Origin: an uncultured Eubacterium sp.
GTDB taxonomy: Bacteria; Bacillota; Clostridia; Lachnospirales; Lachnospiraceae
Direction of reading: 5' to 3'
DNA: 64,000 bases
Assembly: GCA_910583555.1 (NCBI GenBank)
Contig: CAJTXO010000013.1
Span: 52,993-116,992, forward strand
Of this stretch, positions 1 through 7,828 are shown piece by piece. The notes beneath the pieces were generated by a model. That model was not told where the DNA came from. It searched no databases and saw only the letters and a list, made by a program, of their open reading frames with translations. Both the position numbers and the translations under genes were made by a program. Every line of letters starts with the position of its first letter. Position 1 is the stretch's first letter.

Positions 1-203
1 TTGAGGCGGGAGAAGCTAGGGGAATTGCTTTGGGAGAAGCGCGTGGAGAGGCGCGCGGTGTTGCCAAAAGCGAAGAACGGATCATATTAAGTATGCGGGA
101 AAAAGGATATCCACTGGAACAGATCGCTGCCGTTATGGAAAAAACGGTGGAAGAAGTGGAGGCGGTCATAGAGAAAAGCGTAAAAAAGACGTTAGCGTGG
201 TGA
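1..203 (+). CDS. C-terminal fragment of a Rpn/PD-(D/E)XK-type nuclease-like protein (partial)
   Basis: The frame is open from the left edge (codon phase from position 3) and stops at the TGA at 201-203, leaving about 66 residues. The visible part is a charged, glycine-punctuated run with repeated EARG units, followed by a short helical tail ending in KKTLAW. In Rpn-family proteins (recombination-promoting nuclease / PDDEXK transposase-like), the catalytic domain is commonly followed by this kind of EARGEARG linker and a helical C-terminus. The catalytic part would lie left of the window and cannot be checked. A strong hairpin terminator follows at 313-354. The family call is by the tail only and is moderate. 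Confidence 0.5.
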   Translation, partial: EAGEARGIALGEARGEARGVAKSEERIILSMREKGYPLEQIAAVMEKTVEEVEAVIEKSVKKTLAW

Positions 204-312
204 AATCTTTCTCTTTTGAATTCGTTTATAATAAAGACGGGTAAAAAGCGTTGTGAAGAGGTTGTCTGACTTGACTGGCTGGGGGCGTAAGGTATTTATG
301 TTGATAAAAAGT

Positions 313-354
313 AAAATACCCATCCTAAACCGTGATCGTTAGGATGGGTATTTT
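313..354. terminator. Bidirectional intrinsic terminator
   Basis: A 15-bp perfect stem (313-327 pairing with 340-354) encloses a 12-nt loop. The outer arms are A-rich on the left and T-rich on the right, so either strand gives a hairpin followed by a U-run. It separates the Rpn-like fragment on the plus strand from the YgiT remnant on the minus strand. Confidence 0.85.
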
Positions 355-355
355 A

Positions 356-535
356 TTATGCGACCTTCGAATAGTCGATGATAGAGATTTCCTGCATTAG
401 ATTTTGAGCGGATTTGATGATTTGTTCCAGATGTTCTACGACATCGGCGGTGTATATAACTTCGTTACATTCTAAACATTTATAACAAGGTACATTACAA
501 ACAATGATCAGGCAATTGCATAAATTTCCTGCTAA
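356..535 (-). pseudogene. Truncated YgiT-type zinc-finger (MqsA-like antitoxin) gene
   Basis: Read on the minus strand, this segment encodes an NCLIIV-x-NVPCYKCLEC core followed by a helical tail ending in DYSKVA. That matches the C-terminal half of YgiT-type zinc-finger proteins, where the NVPC-xx-C box is the second zinc knuckle. The N-terminal CPxC knuckle that normally starts these roughly 70-residue proteins is missing. The open frame continues upstream to about 595, but those residues do not look like YgiT and run into the start of the divergent hydrolase gene. No MqsR-type toxin gene is next to it. The best reading is a remnant that lost its 5' end, although a short fused product from a start near 595 cannot be excluded. 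Confidence 0.55.
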
Positions 536-578
536 TGGTACAATGTGTGTATATGAAGTAAGAGAAGGAGTACGAACA

Positions 579-1238
579 ATGGCATCAAGACTCATGCACT
601 ATATCATCGGATCGCAGGTGGCTGAGCGGATCCAGCTGCAAAACCCTGACCGCTTCCTTTTCGGAAATATGCTGCCGGACTGCGTGGATGGCCCGGGTGG
701 GCGGAGCGGGCCGAAAGCGAGATCGCATTTTTGGGACTGGCGGGAAGAAACGCAGGAGAAAGGGCAGAACTGGAACTGGTTTTGGGACAAGTACGGAGCG
801 TTTTGTGAGGACGAGTTATATCTTGGATATTTCTGCCATCTCGTAGCGGATGCGGTCTGGGGGATCGACGTGTATATGCCGATGAAGCAAAAGTACGGGG
901 ACAGGCTGAAAACCGTGGGAACTTTGTATAAGGACTACCACAGGATGAACGAACTGCTGCGCGGCCGGTACGCGCCGCGGGAACCTGCGCTGTCATGGAT
1001 AAAAAACGGGATCGAAGAGGCGGAACCGTCTTATTGGGACGAGTATGTTCAGGAACTATTAGAAGATTTTCACGAGGATACCGGGGCTAAGAAGGAAGAT
1101 CTGGAGATCATGGATTACGACCGCATCGTGTCGTTTATCGAACATGCCGTATCGGTCTGTGCGGAAGAGGTCGAGGCGAGACGGGACGGCAGGCCGGGAC
1201 GCGAGCCGCAGGAGTTTTACCGTTCATCGAAAAAATAA
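579..1238 (+). CDS. Zinc-dependent phospholipase C-like hydrolase
   Basis: A protein of 219 residues. The ATG at 579 is chosen because AGAGAAGGAG stands just upstream; the frame extends further 5' but without a ribosome site. The N-terminus (MASRLMHYIIG) and an F-x-GNMLPD box match the start of the zinc-dependent phospholipase C-like hydrolase family, in which histidines and aspartates bind metal. A second block, GYFCHLVADAVW, supplies further likely ligands (His, Asp). No signal peptide is visible, so it is probably cytoplasmic, unlike the secreted clostridial toxins of this fold. It lies 12 bp upstream of the DUF5060 gene and is probably co-transcribed with it. The true substrate is unknown; members are often annotated only as hydrolase. 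Confidence 0.7.
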   Translation: MASRLMHYIIGSQVAERIQLQNPDRFLFGNMLPDCVDGPGGRSGPKARSHFWDWREETQEKGQNWNWFWDKYGAFCEDELYLGYFCHLVADAVWGIDVYMPMKQKYGDRLKTVGTLYKDYHRMNELLRGRYAPREPALSWIKNGIEEAEPSYWDEYVQELLEDFHEDTGAKKEDLEIMDYDRIVSFIEHAVSVCAEEVEARRDGRPGREPQEFYRSSKK

Positions 1239-1250
1239 GGGGGAATCAAA

Positions 1251-2792
1251 ATGGAGGCAGGGAAATGTGTGGCGAAATGGGATGTTTTTGAGGTCAGTGT
1301 GCAGGGACGGACCGAGGGGAATCCGTTCACGGATCACGCGGTCCGCGGTGTGTTCACGGGAGACAATGAGACGGTACAGACAGATGGATTTTACGACGGC
1401 GGCGGTGTGTACAAGGTTCGATTTATGCCGTCGTATGAAGGAACATATCATTATGAGATCAACGGAGACGCCCTGCCCGACGGGGAATCCGTATCCGGCG
1501 GCTTCGAGGTGCTTCCCGCCGCGGAGGGCAGCCACGGCCCGGTCAGGACGGCTCAAACGTATCATTTTTCCTATGCCGATGGAAATCCGTATTATTCGGT
1601 CGGTACGACGTGTTATGCGTGGGAACTGCAGGACGACGAGCGGATCCGTCAGACGCTTGACAGTCTGGCGGAGTCGGGATTTAATAAGATCCGGTTCTGT
1701 GTCTTTCCCAAACACTACGACTACAATCTGGGGGAGCCGCGTTCGTATCCGTATGAGGGCACGCCGATGGATCCATCGGTAATCACGGAGGACAATTTCT
1801 GGCAGTTTACGGAACACCCGGAAGAACGAAACAGCTGGGATTTCACGAGATTTGAACCGGCGTATTTTCGTCATATCGAATCGTGCATCCGCGAACTTGC
1901 AAGGAGGGGTATACAGGCGGATCTGATCCTCTTTCATCCGTATGACCGCTGGGGTTTTTCCAAGATGGCCCCGGAAGAGGACGATCTGTACATCCGCTAT
2001 GTGGCGGCGAGGTTTTCCGCGTTCCATAACGTGTGGTGGTCGCTGGCGAATGAATATGACCTTCTCGAAAAATCGGACGACGATTGGGAGCGGTTTGCCT
2101 CGATCTTATGCGAGAAGGACCCGTACGGGCATCTGCGCTCCATCCACAATTGTTTTGCATTTTATGACCATTCGCGTCCCTGGGTGACGCACTGTTCGCT
2201 GCAGCGCCAGGACATTTACAAGACGGCGGAGTTTACCAATGAGTGGCGCGGCAAATATAAGAAGCCGGTCGTGATCGATGAGATGGCGTATGAAGGGGAT
2301 ATACCGCATTTTTGGGGAAATATCACGGCCGAGGAAATGGTCCGCAGATTTTGGGAATGCGCGATGCGCGGCGGGTATCCGGGGCATGGGGAGACGTATG
2401 AAAAAGGCGACGGTGTGCTCTGGTGGTCGCACGGGGGCCGTCTGCGCGGGGAGAGTTGGAAGCGCGTCCGGTTTTTGTATGAGATCATGGCGCAGACGCC
2501 CGGCCACGGATTGACTTCCGACGCGTCGCAGGACTATCTCGGCGTGACGGCTGTGCCGGAGGATGAAAAAGAGCGGGCGAAGAAGGCCTATTTTATTTAT
2601 TATTACAGCTTTATGCAGCCTTGCCGGAAAGTTTTTCACATCGACGATGAGACCGATTATCATGTGGAGGTCATTGACACCTGGAATATGACGATCGAGG
2701 AGGCGGGGGTGTTCCGCGGGAAATTTACCGTTACTCTGCCGGGGCGGCCGTATATGGCGGTGCGGTTGATCGGGATGAAAAGTGAGTATTGA
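1251..2792 (+). CDS. DUF5060 / DUF4038 / DUF5605 glycoside hydrolase-like protein
   Basis: A protein of 513 residues with a GGGGGAA ribosome site before the ATG. An N-terminal beta-sandwich (about 1-90, DUF5060) is followed by an apiosidase-like TIM barrel (about 95-400, DUF4038; blocks SVGTTCYAW, SGFNKIRFCVFP and ILFHPYDRWGF) and a C-terminal DUF5605 domain. The conserved WWSLANEYD segment carries a plausible acid/base Glu, and VVIDEMAYEGD a second acidic residue, as expected for a retaining clan-A glycosidase. No signal peptide is present, so it probably acts on imported oligosaccharides or glycosides. The exact sugar (apiose, arabinose or rhamnogalacturonan fragment) cannot be told from sequence alone. 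The last codons are part of a short tandem repeat (2782-2821). Confidence 0.8.
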   Translation: MEAGKCVAKWDVFEVSVQGRTEGNPFTDHAVRGVFTGDNETVQTDGFYDGGGVYKVRFMPSYEGTYHYEINGDALPDGESVSGGFEVLPAAEGSHGPVRTAQTYHFSYADGNPYYSVGTTCYAWELQDDERIRQTLDSLAESGFNKIRFCVFPKHYDYNLGEPRSYPYEGTPMDPSVITEDNFWQFTEHPEERNSWDFTRFEPAYFRHIESCIRELARRGIQADLILFHPYDRWGFSKMAPEEDDLYIRYVAARFSAFHNVWWSLANEYDLLEKSDDDWERFASILCEKDPYGHLRSIHNCFAFYDHSRPWVTHCSLQRQDIYKTAEFTNEWRGKYKKPVVIDEMAYEGDIPHFWGNITAEEMVRRFWECAMRGGYPGHGETYEKGDGVLWWSHGGRLRGESWKRVRFLYEIMAQTPGHGLTSDASQDYLGVTAVPEDEKERAKKAYFIYYYSFMQPCRKVFHIDDETDYHVEVIDTWNMTIEEAGVFRGKFTVTLPGRPYMAVRLIGMKSEY

Positions 2793-2821
2793 GTGAGTAT
2801 CGAAGTGAGTATCGAAGTGTT
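2782..2821 (+). repeat. Short tandem repeat straddling a stop codon
   Basis: The unit GTGAGTATYGA(A) occurs at 2782-2792 (containing the stop TGA of the DUF5060 gene), 2793-2804 and 2805-2816, with a fourth partial copy. Copies 2 and 3 are identical 12-mers. It looks like slippage duplication of the gene's 3' end; compare 36570-36623. Confidence 0.85.
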
Positions 2822-2830
2822 AGAAAATGA

Positions 2831-2859
2831 TAGACTTTGCTTCCAAGGTATGTTATACT
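2831..2859 (+). promoter_or_regulatory. Putative sigma-A promoter for the small gene at 2882
   Basis: TAGACT (2831-2836, a weak -35) and TATACT (2854-2859, -10) are separated by 17 bp and lie 23 bp upstream of the start codon of the small gene. The -10 is good and the -35 is poor. Confidence 0.5.
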
Positions 2860-2881
2860 CTTAAGTATGGGGGGTGTTTAT

Positions 2882-3073
2882 ATGTCTGGTCAAGCGGATA
2901 TTATTAGAGATTCGATAAATGAATTTTCAAGAATTCAGGATTGGATGATGTTAGCAAAAAGGAATAATGACCTTGAAACATATGATGAAATGTATAAACG
3001 TTACATTGAATTAAAGGTGATATTATCTTCTTTAGGTGTTAATATTACGGAACTGGATAGAATCAAGGAATAG
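2882..3073 (+). CDS. Small hypothetical protein, 63 aa
   Basis: A small acidic helical protein (MSGQADIIRDS...). The ATG at 2882 is preferred because GGGGGGTG lies 6 nt upstream; an in-frame upstream start at 2837 overlaps the promoter. The predicted product is soluble and mostly helical, with no transmembrane segment and no cysteines. It has its own promoter-like sequence and is closed by the hairpin at 3094-3127, so it looks like an independent monocistronic unit. I do not recognise the family. Confidence 0.6.
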   Translation: MSGQADIIRDSINEFSRIQDWMMLAKRNNDLETYDEMYKRYIELKVILSSLGVNITELDRIKE

Positions 3074-3093
3074 ATCTGATAGCAGTAAAAAAC

Positions 3094-3127
3094 AAGGGTG
3101 CAAAGACCATAAGCACCCTTTTATTAT
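3094..3127 (+). terminator. Intrinsic terminator after the small gene
   Basis: An 8-bp stem, AAGGGTGC with GCACCCTT (3094-3101 and 3113-3120), is followed by TTATTAT. Confidence 0.8.
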
Positions 3128-3158
3128 ACAGGAGGAATTCAGAGTTAAAGAAAAGGCT

Positions 3159-3200
3159 CCCTACTCTTTGGAACAGCATACTGCTGTAGAAGAGTGGGGT
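3159..3200 (+). promoter_or_regulatory. Two-part hairpin in the metY upstream region
   Basis: CCCTACTCTT pairs with AAGAGTGGGG (one G-U pair), and inside it ACAGCA pairs with TGCTGT around a 3-nt loop. The structure ends 38 bp upstream of the metY start. It lacks a U-run, so it is not a standard terminator. No SAM riboswitch or T-box consensus is visible. Role unknown; it may stabilise or attenuate the metY transcript. Confidence 0.45.
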
Positions 3201-3238
3201 AATGGTAATCATAGAGATTAAATAAAAGGAGAAAAATA

Positions 3239-4510
3239 ATGGAAAGAGAAACAAAATGCATTCAGGCAGGATATGAACCGAAAAATGGCGAACCGCGTAT
3301 GATCCCGATCATACAGAGCACGACGTTCAAATATGACACGAGTGAGGATATGGGCAAGTTATTCGATCTGGAGGCGTCTGGATATTTTTATACGCGACTG
3401 CAGAATCCGACGAACGACTATGTGGCGGCGAAGATCTGTGCGCTGGAGGGCGGAACGGCGGCGATGCTCACATCGTCCGGGCAGGCGGCTTCGTTTTACT
3501 CGGTATTTAACATTTGCGGCGCGGGCGACCACGTCGTGTCTTCATCGGCGATCTACGGCGGCACGTACAATTTATTTGCCGTTACGATGAAGCGGATGGG
3601 TATCGACTTTACGTTTGTCGATCCGGATTGTTCAGAAGAGGAGTTGGAGCAGGCGTTCCGGCCAAACACAAAGGCCGTGTTCGGGGAGACGATCGCCAAT
3701 CCGGCGCTGACCGTGCTGGACATCGAGCGGTTCGCGAAAGCGGCTCATGCGCACGGCGTCCCGCTGATCGTTGATAATACGTTTGCCACGCCGATCAACT
3801 GCCGGCCGTTTGAGTGGGGAGCCGATATCGTGATGCACTCGACGACGAAATATCTGGATGGACACGATGCCTCGGTCGGGGGATGTATCGTCGATTCCGG
3901 CCATTTTGACTGGTTTGCCCACGCGGACAAGTTTCCGGGATTGACGACACCGGACGAATCGTATCACGGAATCACATATGCCGAGAAATTCGGGTTGGAA
4001 GGGGCGTTTATCACGAAAGCGACCGCGCAGCTCATGAGGGATCTCGGTTCGATCCAGTCGCCGATGAACGCCTATCTTTTGAACCTCGGTCTGGAATCCC
4101 TGCATGTCCGCATGCCGCGGCACTGTGAGAACGCGCAGAAAGTGGCCGAATTTTTGGAAGCGCACGACTGTGTGGAATGGGTGAATTATCCGGGACTTCC
4201 GGGAAATAAATACTATGAGAGGGCGAAAAAGTACATGCCGGACGGCACATGCGGCGTCGTTTCATTCGGTGTAAAGGGCGGCCGGAGAGCGGCGGAGAAA
4301 TTTATGGCGAAGCTGAATGTGGCGATGATCGCTACTCATGTCGCAGATGCCCACACCTGTATCCTGCATCCGGCGTCTGCCACGCATCGTCAGATGAATG
4401 ACGAGGAACTGAAAGCGGCAGGAGTAGGGCCGGATCTCGTCCGGCTGTCTGTGGGGATTGAAAATGTGAATGACATCATCGAAGATCTGGCGCAGGCGCT
4501 GGAAGCGTGA
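3239..4510 (+). CDS. metY: O-acetylhomoserine sulfhydrylase (aminocarboxypropyltransferase)
   Basis: A protein of 423 residues, typical length for the MetY branch of the Cys/Met-metabolism PLP enzymes. It catalyses O-acetylhomoserine plus sulfide to homocysteine and acetate in methionine synthesis. Visible family marks are the N-terminal GYEPKNGEPR-x2-PI-x-QSTTF block, the LEGG-x-AAMLTSSGQAA segment, the cofactor Asp region PLIVDNTFATP, and the Schiff-base lysine in MHSTTKYLDGHD. The C-terminal LVRLSVGIENVNDIIEDL is also typical. AAAGGAG precedes the ATG by 7 nt. It stands alone, facing the minus-strand zinc-ribbon gene across the terminator at 4543-4569. A cystathionine gamma-synthase role is less likely, given the MetY-specific insertion around the GLTTPDESYHG motif. 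Confidence 0.93.
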   Translation: MERETKCIQAGYEPKNGEPRMIPIIQSTTFKYDTSEDMGKLFDLEASGYFYTRLQNPTNDYVAAKICALEGGTAAMLTSSGQAASFYSVFNICGAGDHVVSSSAIYGGTYNLFAVTMKRMGIDFTFVDPDCSEEELEQAFRPNTKAVFGETIANPALTVLDIERFAKAAHAHGVPLIVDNTFATPINCRPFEWGADIVMHSTTKYLDGHDASVGGCIVDSGHFDWFAHADKFPGLTTPDESYHGITYAEKFGLEGAFITKATAQLMRDLGSIQSPMNAYLLNLGLESLHVRMPRHCENAQKVAEFLEAHDCVEWVNYPGLPGNKYYERAKKYMPDGTCGVVSFGVKGGRRAAEKFMAKLNVAMIATHVADAHTCILHPASATHRQMNDEELKAAGVGPDLVRLSVGIENVNDIIEDLAQALEA

Positions 4511-4542
4511 CAAATATAAAAACATTAAATCTACGTATGCAG

Positions 4543-4569
4543 AAAAAGGGAGACAGCAATCTGTCTCCC
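4543..4569 (-). terminator. Intrinsic terminator of the minus-strand zinc-ribbon gene
   Basis: A 9-bp stem GGGAGACAG/CTGTCTCCC (4548-4556 and 4561-4569) closes a CAAT loop. On the minus strand it is followed by five U residues (A-run 4543-4547). It also separates metY from this convergent gene. Confidence 0.8.
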
Positions 4570-4587
4570 AAATAAATCCTATGCTCT

Positions 4588-5025
4588 TTACTCCAGATCC
4601 AGAAAACGCATTTTTTCGGGTACTTTCTTTGGAGTGTCTCCGATATAGGCCCCCTGAATGTTTTTCGTATGGACACAGTTTGCGCAGTAATTGCCGAAAC
4701 GGATGGCCGTGCCACAGCTTTTACAATGGATAAAGGTCGCGGAACCCTCCGGAATCTCGACTTTTCCCAGACGCAGGAACTCTCCGATCCTAGAACGGCG
4801 GACGCCGGTATTGGCCGCCAGGTCAATGGCATTCGTCGGACCGTGTTCATTCAGGTATTTTTTGACTTTCCCGAAATCATTGAGCTGTTCTGCGCCGCAT
4901 TTTTCGCAGACATACAGTCCGCCGTGTTTATATCTCATTAAGATATCGCAATTAGGGCAGATAAAGTTATCATCATCAGAATAAAGGGCAGTTTTGCGAA
5001 TTAGTTTCTGTTCCCGCTGAACCAT
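4588..5025 (-). CDS. YvyF-like (TIGR03826) zinc-ribbon / helix-turn-helix protein
   Basis: A protein of 145 residues with three modules. An N-terminal zinc ribbon (CPNC ... CEKCG, about 23-44) is followed by a helical KVKKYLNEHGPTNAIDLAANTGV winged-helix-like segment in which residues about 74-88 look like an HTH. A C-terminal zinc ribbon (CKSCGTAIRFGNYCANC, about 101-117) completes it. The order and spacing resemble the flagellar-operon protein YvyF of Bacillus and the second copy in this window at 40354-40755. Here it is a stand-alone gene between metY and malic enzyme, not near flagellar genes. A nucleic-acid binding or regulatory role is inferred from the architecture only. Confidence 0.65.
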   Translation of the reverse strand: MVQREQKLIRKTALYSDDDNFICPNCDILMRYKHGGLYVCEKCGAEQLNDFGKVKKYLNEHGPTNAIDLAANTGVRRSRIGEFLRLGKVEIPEGSATFIHCKSCGTAIRFGNYCANCVHTKNIQGAYIGDTPKKVPEKMRFLDLE

Positions 5026-5105
5026 GTGATCAACTCCTTTACAAATAGATCCATTTCTATTTTACCCGAAGGGATTAAAAATTGCAATAGGAACTTTCCA
5101 CGGTA

Positions 5106-5134
5106 TTGTATTTCCCATGTAAAAATGATACAAT
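5106..5134 (+). promoter_or_regulatory. Sigma-A promoter of the malic enzyme operon
   Basis: TTGTAT (5106-5111) and TACAAT (5129-5134) with a 17-bp spacer, 44 bp upstream of the malic enzyme start codon. Confidence 0.75.
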
Positions 5135-5177
5135 GTGAGTTAGTGTGAAAAAAGCGTGACAGAAATGAGGTTATATT

Positions 5178-6332
5178 ATGACGACGAATGAAAAGGCTCT
5201 TGCCTTACATAAGGAATGGAATGGAAAACTGGAAACGGCGCCAAAATGCCGGGTAAAATCGAGAGAAGATCTGGCGATCGCCTATACGCCGGGAGTGGCG
5301 GAACCGTGCAGGAAGATTGCGGAAGATAAAGAAGAAGCCTACCGGTACACGATCAAGTCGAATACGGTGGCGGTCGTTTCGGATGGGAGCGCCGTACTCG
5401 GACTCGGGAACATCGGCGCGGAGGCGGCGATGCCTGTTATGGAGGGGAAAGCTGTGCTGTTTAAGGAGTTTGGCGGCGTCAATGCGTTTCCGATCTGTCT
5501 GGACACGCAGGATACGGAAGAGATCATCCGGACGGTCGTAAATATCGCCCCGGCGTTCGGGGGGATCAACCTGGAGGATATTTCGGCGCCCCGCTGCTTT
5601 GAGATCGAGGCCCGGTTGAAAGAACTGCTGGATATCCCAGTCTTTCATGATGATCAGCACGGTACGGCGATCGTTGTGCTCGCTGGTATCATCAACGCGC
5701 TCAAGGTGACGGGAAAAAGAAAAGAGGAATGCCGGGTCGTGGTCAACGGCGCGGGTTCGGCGGGAATTGCGATCAGTAAGCTGCTGTTGTCGTACGGATT
5801 TCGGCATCTTACCCTCTGTGACAAGGCGGGGATACTGAATTGGGATACGCCAGACCTGAACTGGATGCAGAAAGAGATGATGGATGTCACGAATCTCGAA
5901 GGAAAAGCGGGCAGTCTGGCGGACGCGCTCGCGGGGGCGGATATTTTCGTCGGTGTATCGGCGCCGGGTATCGTGACGCCGGAGATGGTCGCTTCGATGA
6001 ACAGTGACGCGATTCTGTTCGCTATGGCGAATCCAGTTCCGGAGATCATGCCTGATGAGGCGAAAAAGGCCGGTGCCAGAGTGGTCGGGACCGGACGCTC
6101 GGATTTTCCGAACCAGGTGAACAACGTCGTGGCGTTCCCGGGTATTTTCAGGGGCGCGCTTGAGGGAAGGGCTTCTCAGATCACGGAGCAGATGAAACTG
6201 GCGGCGGCTCTTGCCATCGCGTCACTTGTTCCGGACGACGAACTGAGTGAGGACAACATCATGCCGGAGGCGTTTGATCCCCGGGTGGCTGATGTCGTCA
6301 GTGCCGCCGTAAAGGAACATATCAGTGAATAA
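5178..6332 (+). CDS. NAD(P)-dependent malic enzyme
   Basis: A protein of 384 residues, the short bacterial form without a phosphotransacetylase domain. It oxidatively decarboxylates malate to pyruvate and CO2 in the cytoplasm. Diagnostic segments are YTPGVAEPC near residue 35, the metal-binding GGINLEDISAPRCFEIE block, FHDDQHGTAIVVLAG (catalytic domain), and the nucleotide-binding GAGSAGIAISKLL Rossmann motif, with ANPVPEIMPDEA and NQVNNVVAFPGIFRGALE toward the C-terminus. AGGT precedes the ATG. The gene overlaps the downstream radical SAM gene by 8 bp, so the two are translationally coupled. Cofactor preference cannot be read safely from sequence. Confidence 0.93.
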   Translation: MTTNEKALALHKEWNGKLETAPKCRVKSREDLAIAYTPGVAEPCRKIAEDKEEAYRYTIKSNTVAVVSDGSAVLGLGNIGAEAAMPVMEGKAVLFKEFGGVNAFPICLDTQDTEEIIRTVVNIAPAFGGINLEDISAPRCFEIEARLKELLDIPVFHDDQHGTAIVVLAGIINALKVTGKRKEECRVVVNGAGSAGIAISKLLLSYGFRHLTLCDKAGILNWDTPDLNWMQKEMMDVTNLEGKAGSLADALAGADIFVGVSAPGIVTPEMVASMNSDAILFAMANPVPEIMPDEAKKAGARVVGTGRSDFPNQVNNVVAFPGIFRGALEGRASQITEQMKLAAALAIASLVPDDELSEDNIMPEAFDPRVADVVSAAVKEHISE

Positions 6333-7284
6333 ATGGGGAGATAAGCCCTATCATTCCCTGGATTTTGAGATGAAGAAACGATTCGGGGAAAAAGTTTATA
6401 AAATCGCGCTTGCCGGAGGTATGACATGTCCGAACCGGGACGGCACGGTCGGACGGGGCGGCTGTATCTTTTGCAGCGGTAATGGCTCCGGCGACTTTGC
6501 AGTACCTCCGGCAGATTCTGTAACGGAACAAATTGACCGCGGTATCGCAGGTATTTCTGCCCGTAAACAGGTGGGAGATCAATTTATCGCTTATTTCCAA
6601 TCTTTTACAAATACATATGCCCCTGTGCATGTCCTCCGGCGATTGTACGAACAAGCCATCCGGCATCCGAAAGTAGTGATGTTGTCGATCGCCACAAGGC
6701 CGGATTGTCTACCGCGCGAGGTACTGGAGCTTTTGTCCGAATGCAGCCGGGTCAAACCGGTGATGGTTGAACTCGGTCTGCAGACGATACATGAGCGAAC
6801 GGCCGCTTTGATCCGCCGGGGATATCCGCTGGAGGTATATGATGCGGCGGCGGCGTCCCTGAAAGAGCGTGGTATCGAGGTTGTCACACACGTGATCGCC
6901 GGACTTCCACACGAGACGCGCCGTGATTTTCTGGAAACGGTATATCATGTGGGACAGGCGGGGAGCGATGGGATCAAGCTGCAGCTTCTGCACGTCCTGC
7001 GGGGCACGGATCTGGCGTCGCTCTACCAGAGGGGCGAATGCGGGGTACTGACGATGGAGGAATATATCGAAACGGTCGTTGCCGCCCTCTCCATCTTGCC
7101 GGAGGATATGGTGATCCACCGGCTCACTGGGGATGGCCCCCGGGATCTGTTGATTGCCCCGATGTGGAGCTGCCGGAAGCGGGAAGTGCTGAACGAGATA
7201 CACAGGCAGATGAAACGCCGGAATGTGTGGCAGGGAAAAGAAAGGAACCGCTATGTCCATGAAAGAAGCCATTACCATTTATAA
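6325..7284 (+). CDS. TIGR01212 family (YhcC-like) radical SAM protein
   Basis: A protein of 319 residues starting at GTG 6325, with AAGGA 9 nt upstream and an 8-bp overlap with the malic enzyme gene. The N-terminal segment YHSLDFEMKKRFGEKVYKI and the cluster motif C-x-NRDG-x5-GCIFCS (Cys-x-PNRDG...C-x2-C) are typical of the TIGR01212/YhcC family. YhcC binds a 4Fe-4S cluster and SAM; its substrate is still poorly defined. The elongator-like SAM motifs MVELGLQT and GIEVVTHVIAGLPHE follow. The C-terminus overlaps the DUF4364 gene by 32 bp in another frame, so the three genes form one operon. Confidence 0.88.
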   Translation: MNKWGDKPYHSLDFEMKKRFGEKVYKIALAGGMTCPNRDGTVGRGGCIFCSGNGSGDFAVPPADSVTEQIDRGIAGISARKQVGDQFIAYFQSFTNTYAPVHVLRRLYEQAIRHPKVVMLSIATRPDCLPREVLELLSECSRVKPVMVELGLQTIHERTAALIRRGYPLEVYDAAAASLKERGIEVVTHVIAGLPHETRRDFLETVYHVGQAGSDGIKLQLLHVLRGTDLASLYQRGECGVLTMEEYIETVVAALSILPEDMVIHRLTGDGPRDLLIAPMWSCRKREVLNEIHRQMKRRNVWQGKERNRYVHERSHYHL

Positions 7285-7774
7285 ACTTATTGTTTTATAT
7301 ACGTTGAACCGCATCGCGTCGCCGCTTACGCTCGGATTTGTGGCGGATTATATGATCGATCGCGGATACACCAATTATTTTAACGTGCAGAACGCGTTTG
7401 CCGAGCTGATGGATGAGGAACTGATCGACTGCGCGCAGACGTATAACACCTCGTATTATACGATCACGGAAGCCGGGCGTGAAACACTGGAACTGTTTTA
7501 CACGAGCCTGTCCTACGAAATACGGGCGGAGATTGACGAGTATCTGCGCGAAAAGAATTATCAGATCATTGAGCGCACGGCGATCGTCAGCGATTATGCG
7601 CGCCGCAGTAATGGGGACTATGTGGCTTCCTGTATGCTGTTTGAAAAAAATGAGGTGCTGTTCCAGATCGATATTGCGGTTCCCTCTGAGGAAGACGCGG
7701 TGAAAATATGCAATAACTGGCGGAGCGAAAGCAGTAAATTGTATTCCGCGGTCGTGACAACTCTGCTGAAATGA
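7253..7774 (+). CDS. DUF4364 family winged-helix protein
   Basis: A protein of 173 residues. The ATG at 7253 follows AAAGGAACC and is preferred over an earlier in-frame start at 7223. The N-terminal half looks like a winged helix (IVLYTLNRIASPLTLGFVADYMID ... ELMDEELIDCAQ ... YYTITEAGRETLELF). The second half is an alpha/beta domain ending in WRSESSKLYSAVVTTLLK. DUF4364 proteins are common in Clostridia and are presumed transcription regulators. It overlaps the radical SAM gene, so it is co-expressed with malic enzyme. Regulon unknown. Confidence 0.85.
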   Translation: MSMKEAITIYKLIVLYTLNRIASPLTLGFVADYMIDRGYTNYFNVQNAFAELMDEELIDCAQTYNTSYYTITEAGRETLELFYTSLSYEIRAEIDEYLREKNYQIIERTAIVSDYARRSNGDYVASCMLFEKNEVLFQIDIAVPSEEDAVKICNNWRSESSKLYSAVVTTLLK

Positions 7775-7794
7775 GAGGAAACGGCAAAAAACAC

Positions 7795-7822
7795 TTGTGC
7801 TTTTTTTGTAAAATGGTACAAT
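7795..7822 (+). promoter_or_regulatory. Sigma-A promoter preceding the cloverleaf leader
   Basis: TTGTGC (7795-7800) and TACAAT (7817-7822) with a 16-bp spacer. The expected start of transcription, about 7 nt past the -10, coincides with the first base of the structured element at 7829. Confidence 0.65.
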
Positions 7823-7828
7823 AGATAA

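Noticed and set aside
1224..2027. Minus-strand gene opposite the DUF5060 glycosidase
   Set aside because: No domain, no ribosome site, and the other strand has conserved glycosidase motifs throughout.
3128..3238. SAM riboswitch or T-box upstream of metY
   Set aside because: Neither the SAM-I K-turn and core pairing nor the T-box TGGNACC-type sequence was found; only the simple hairpin remains.
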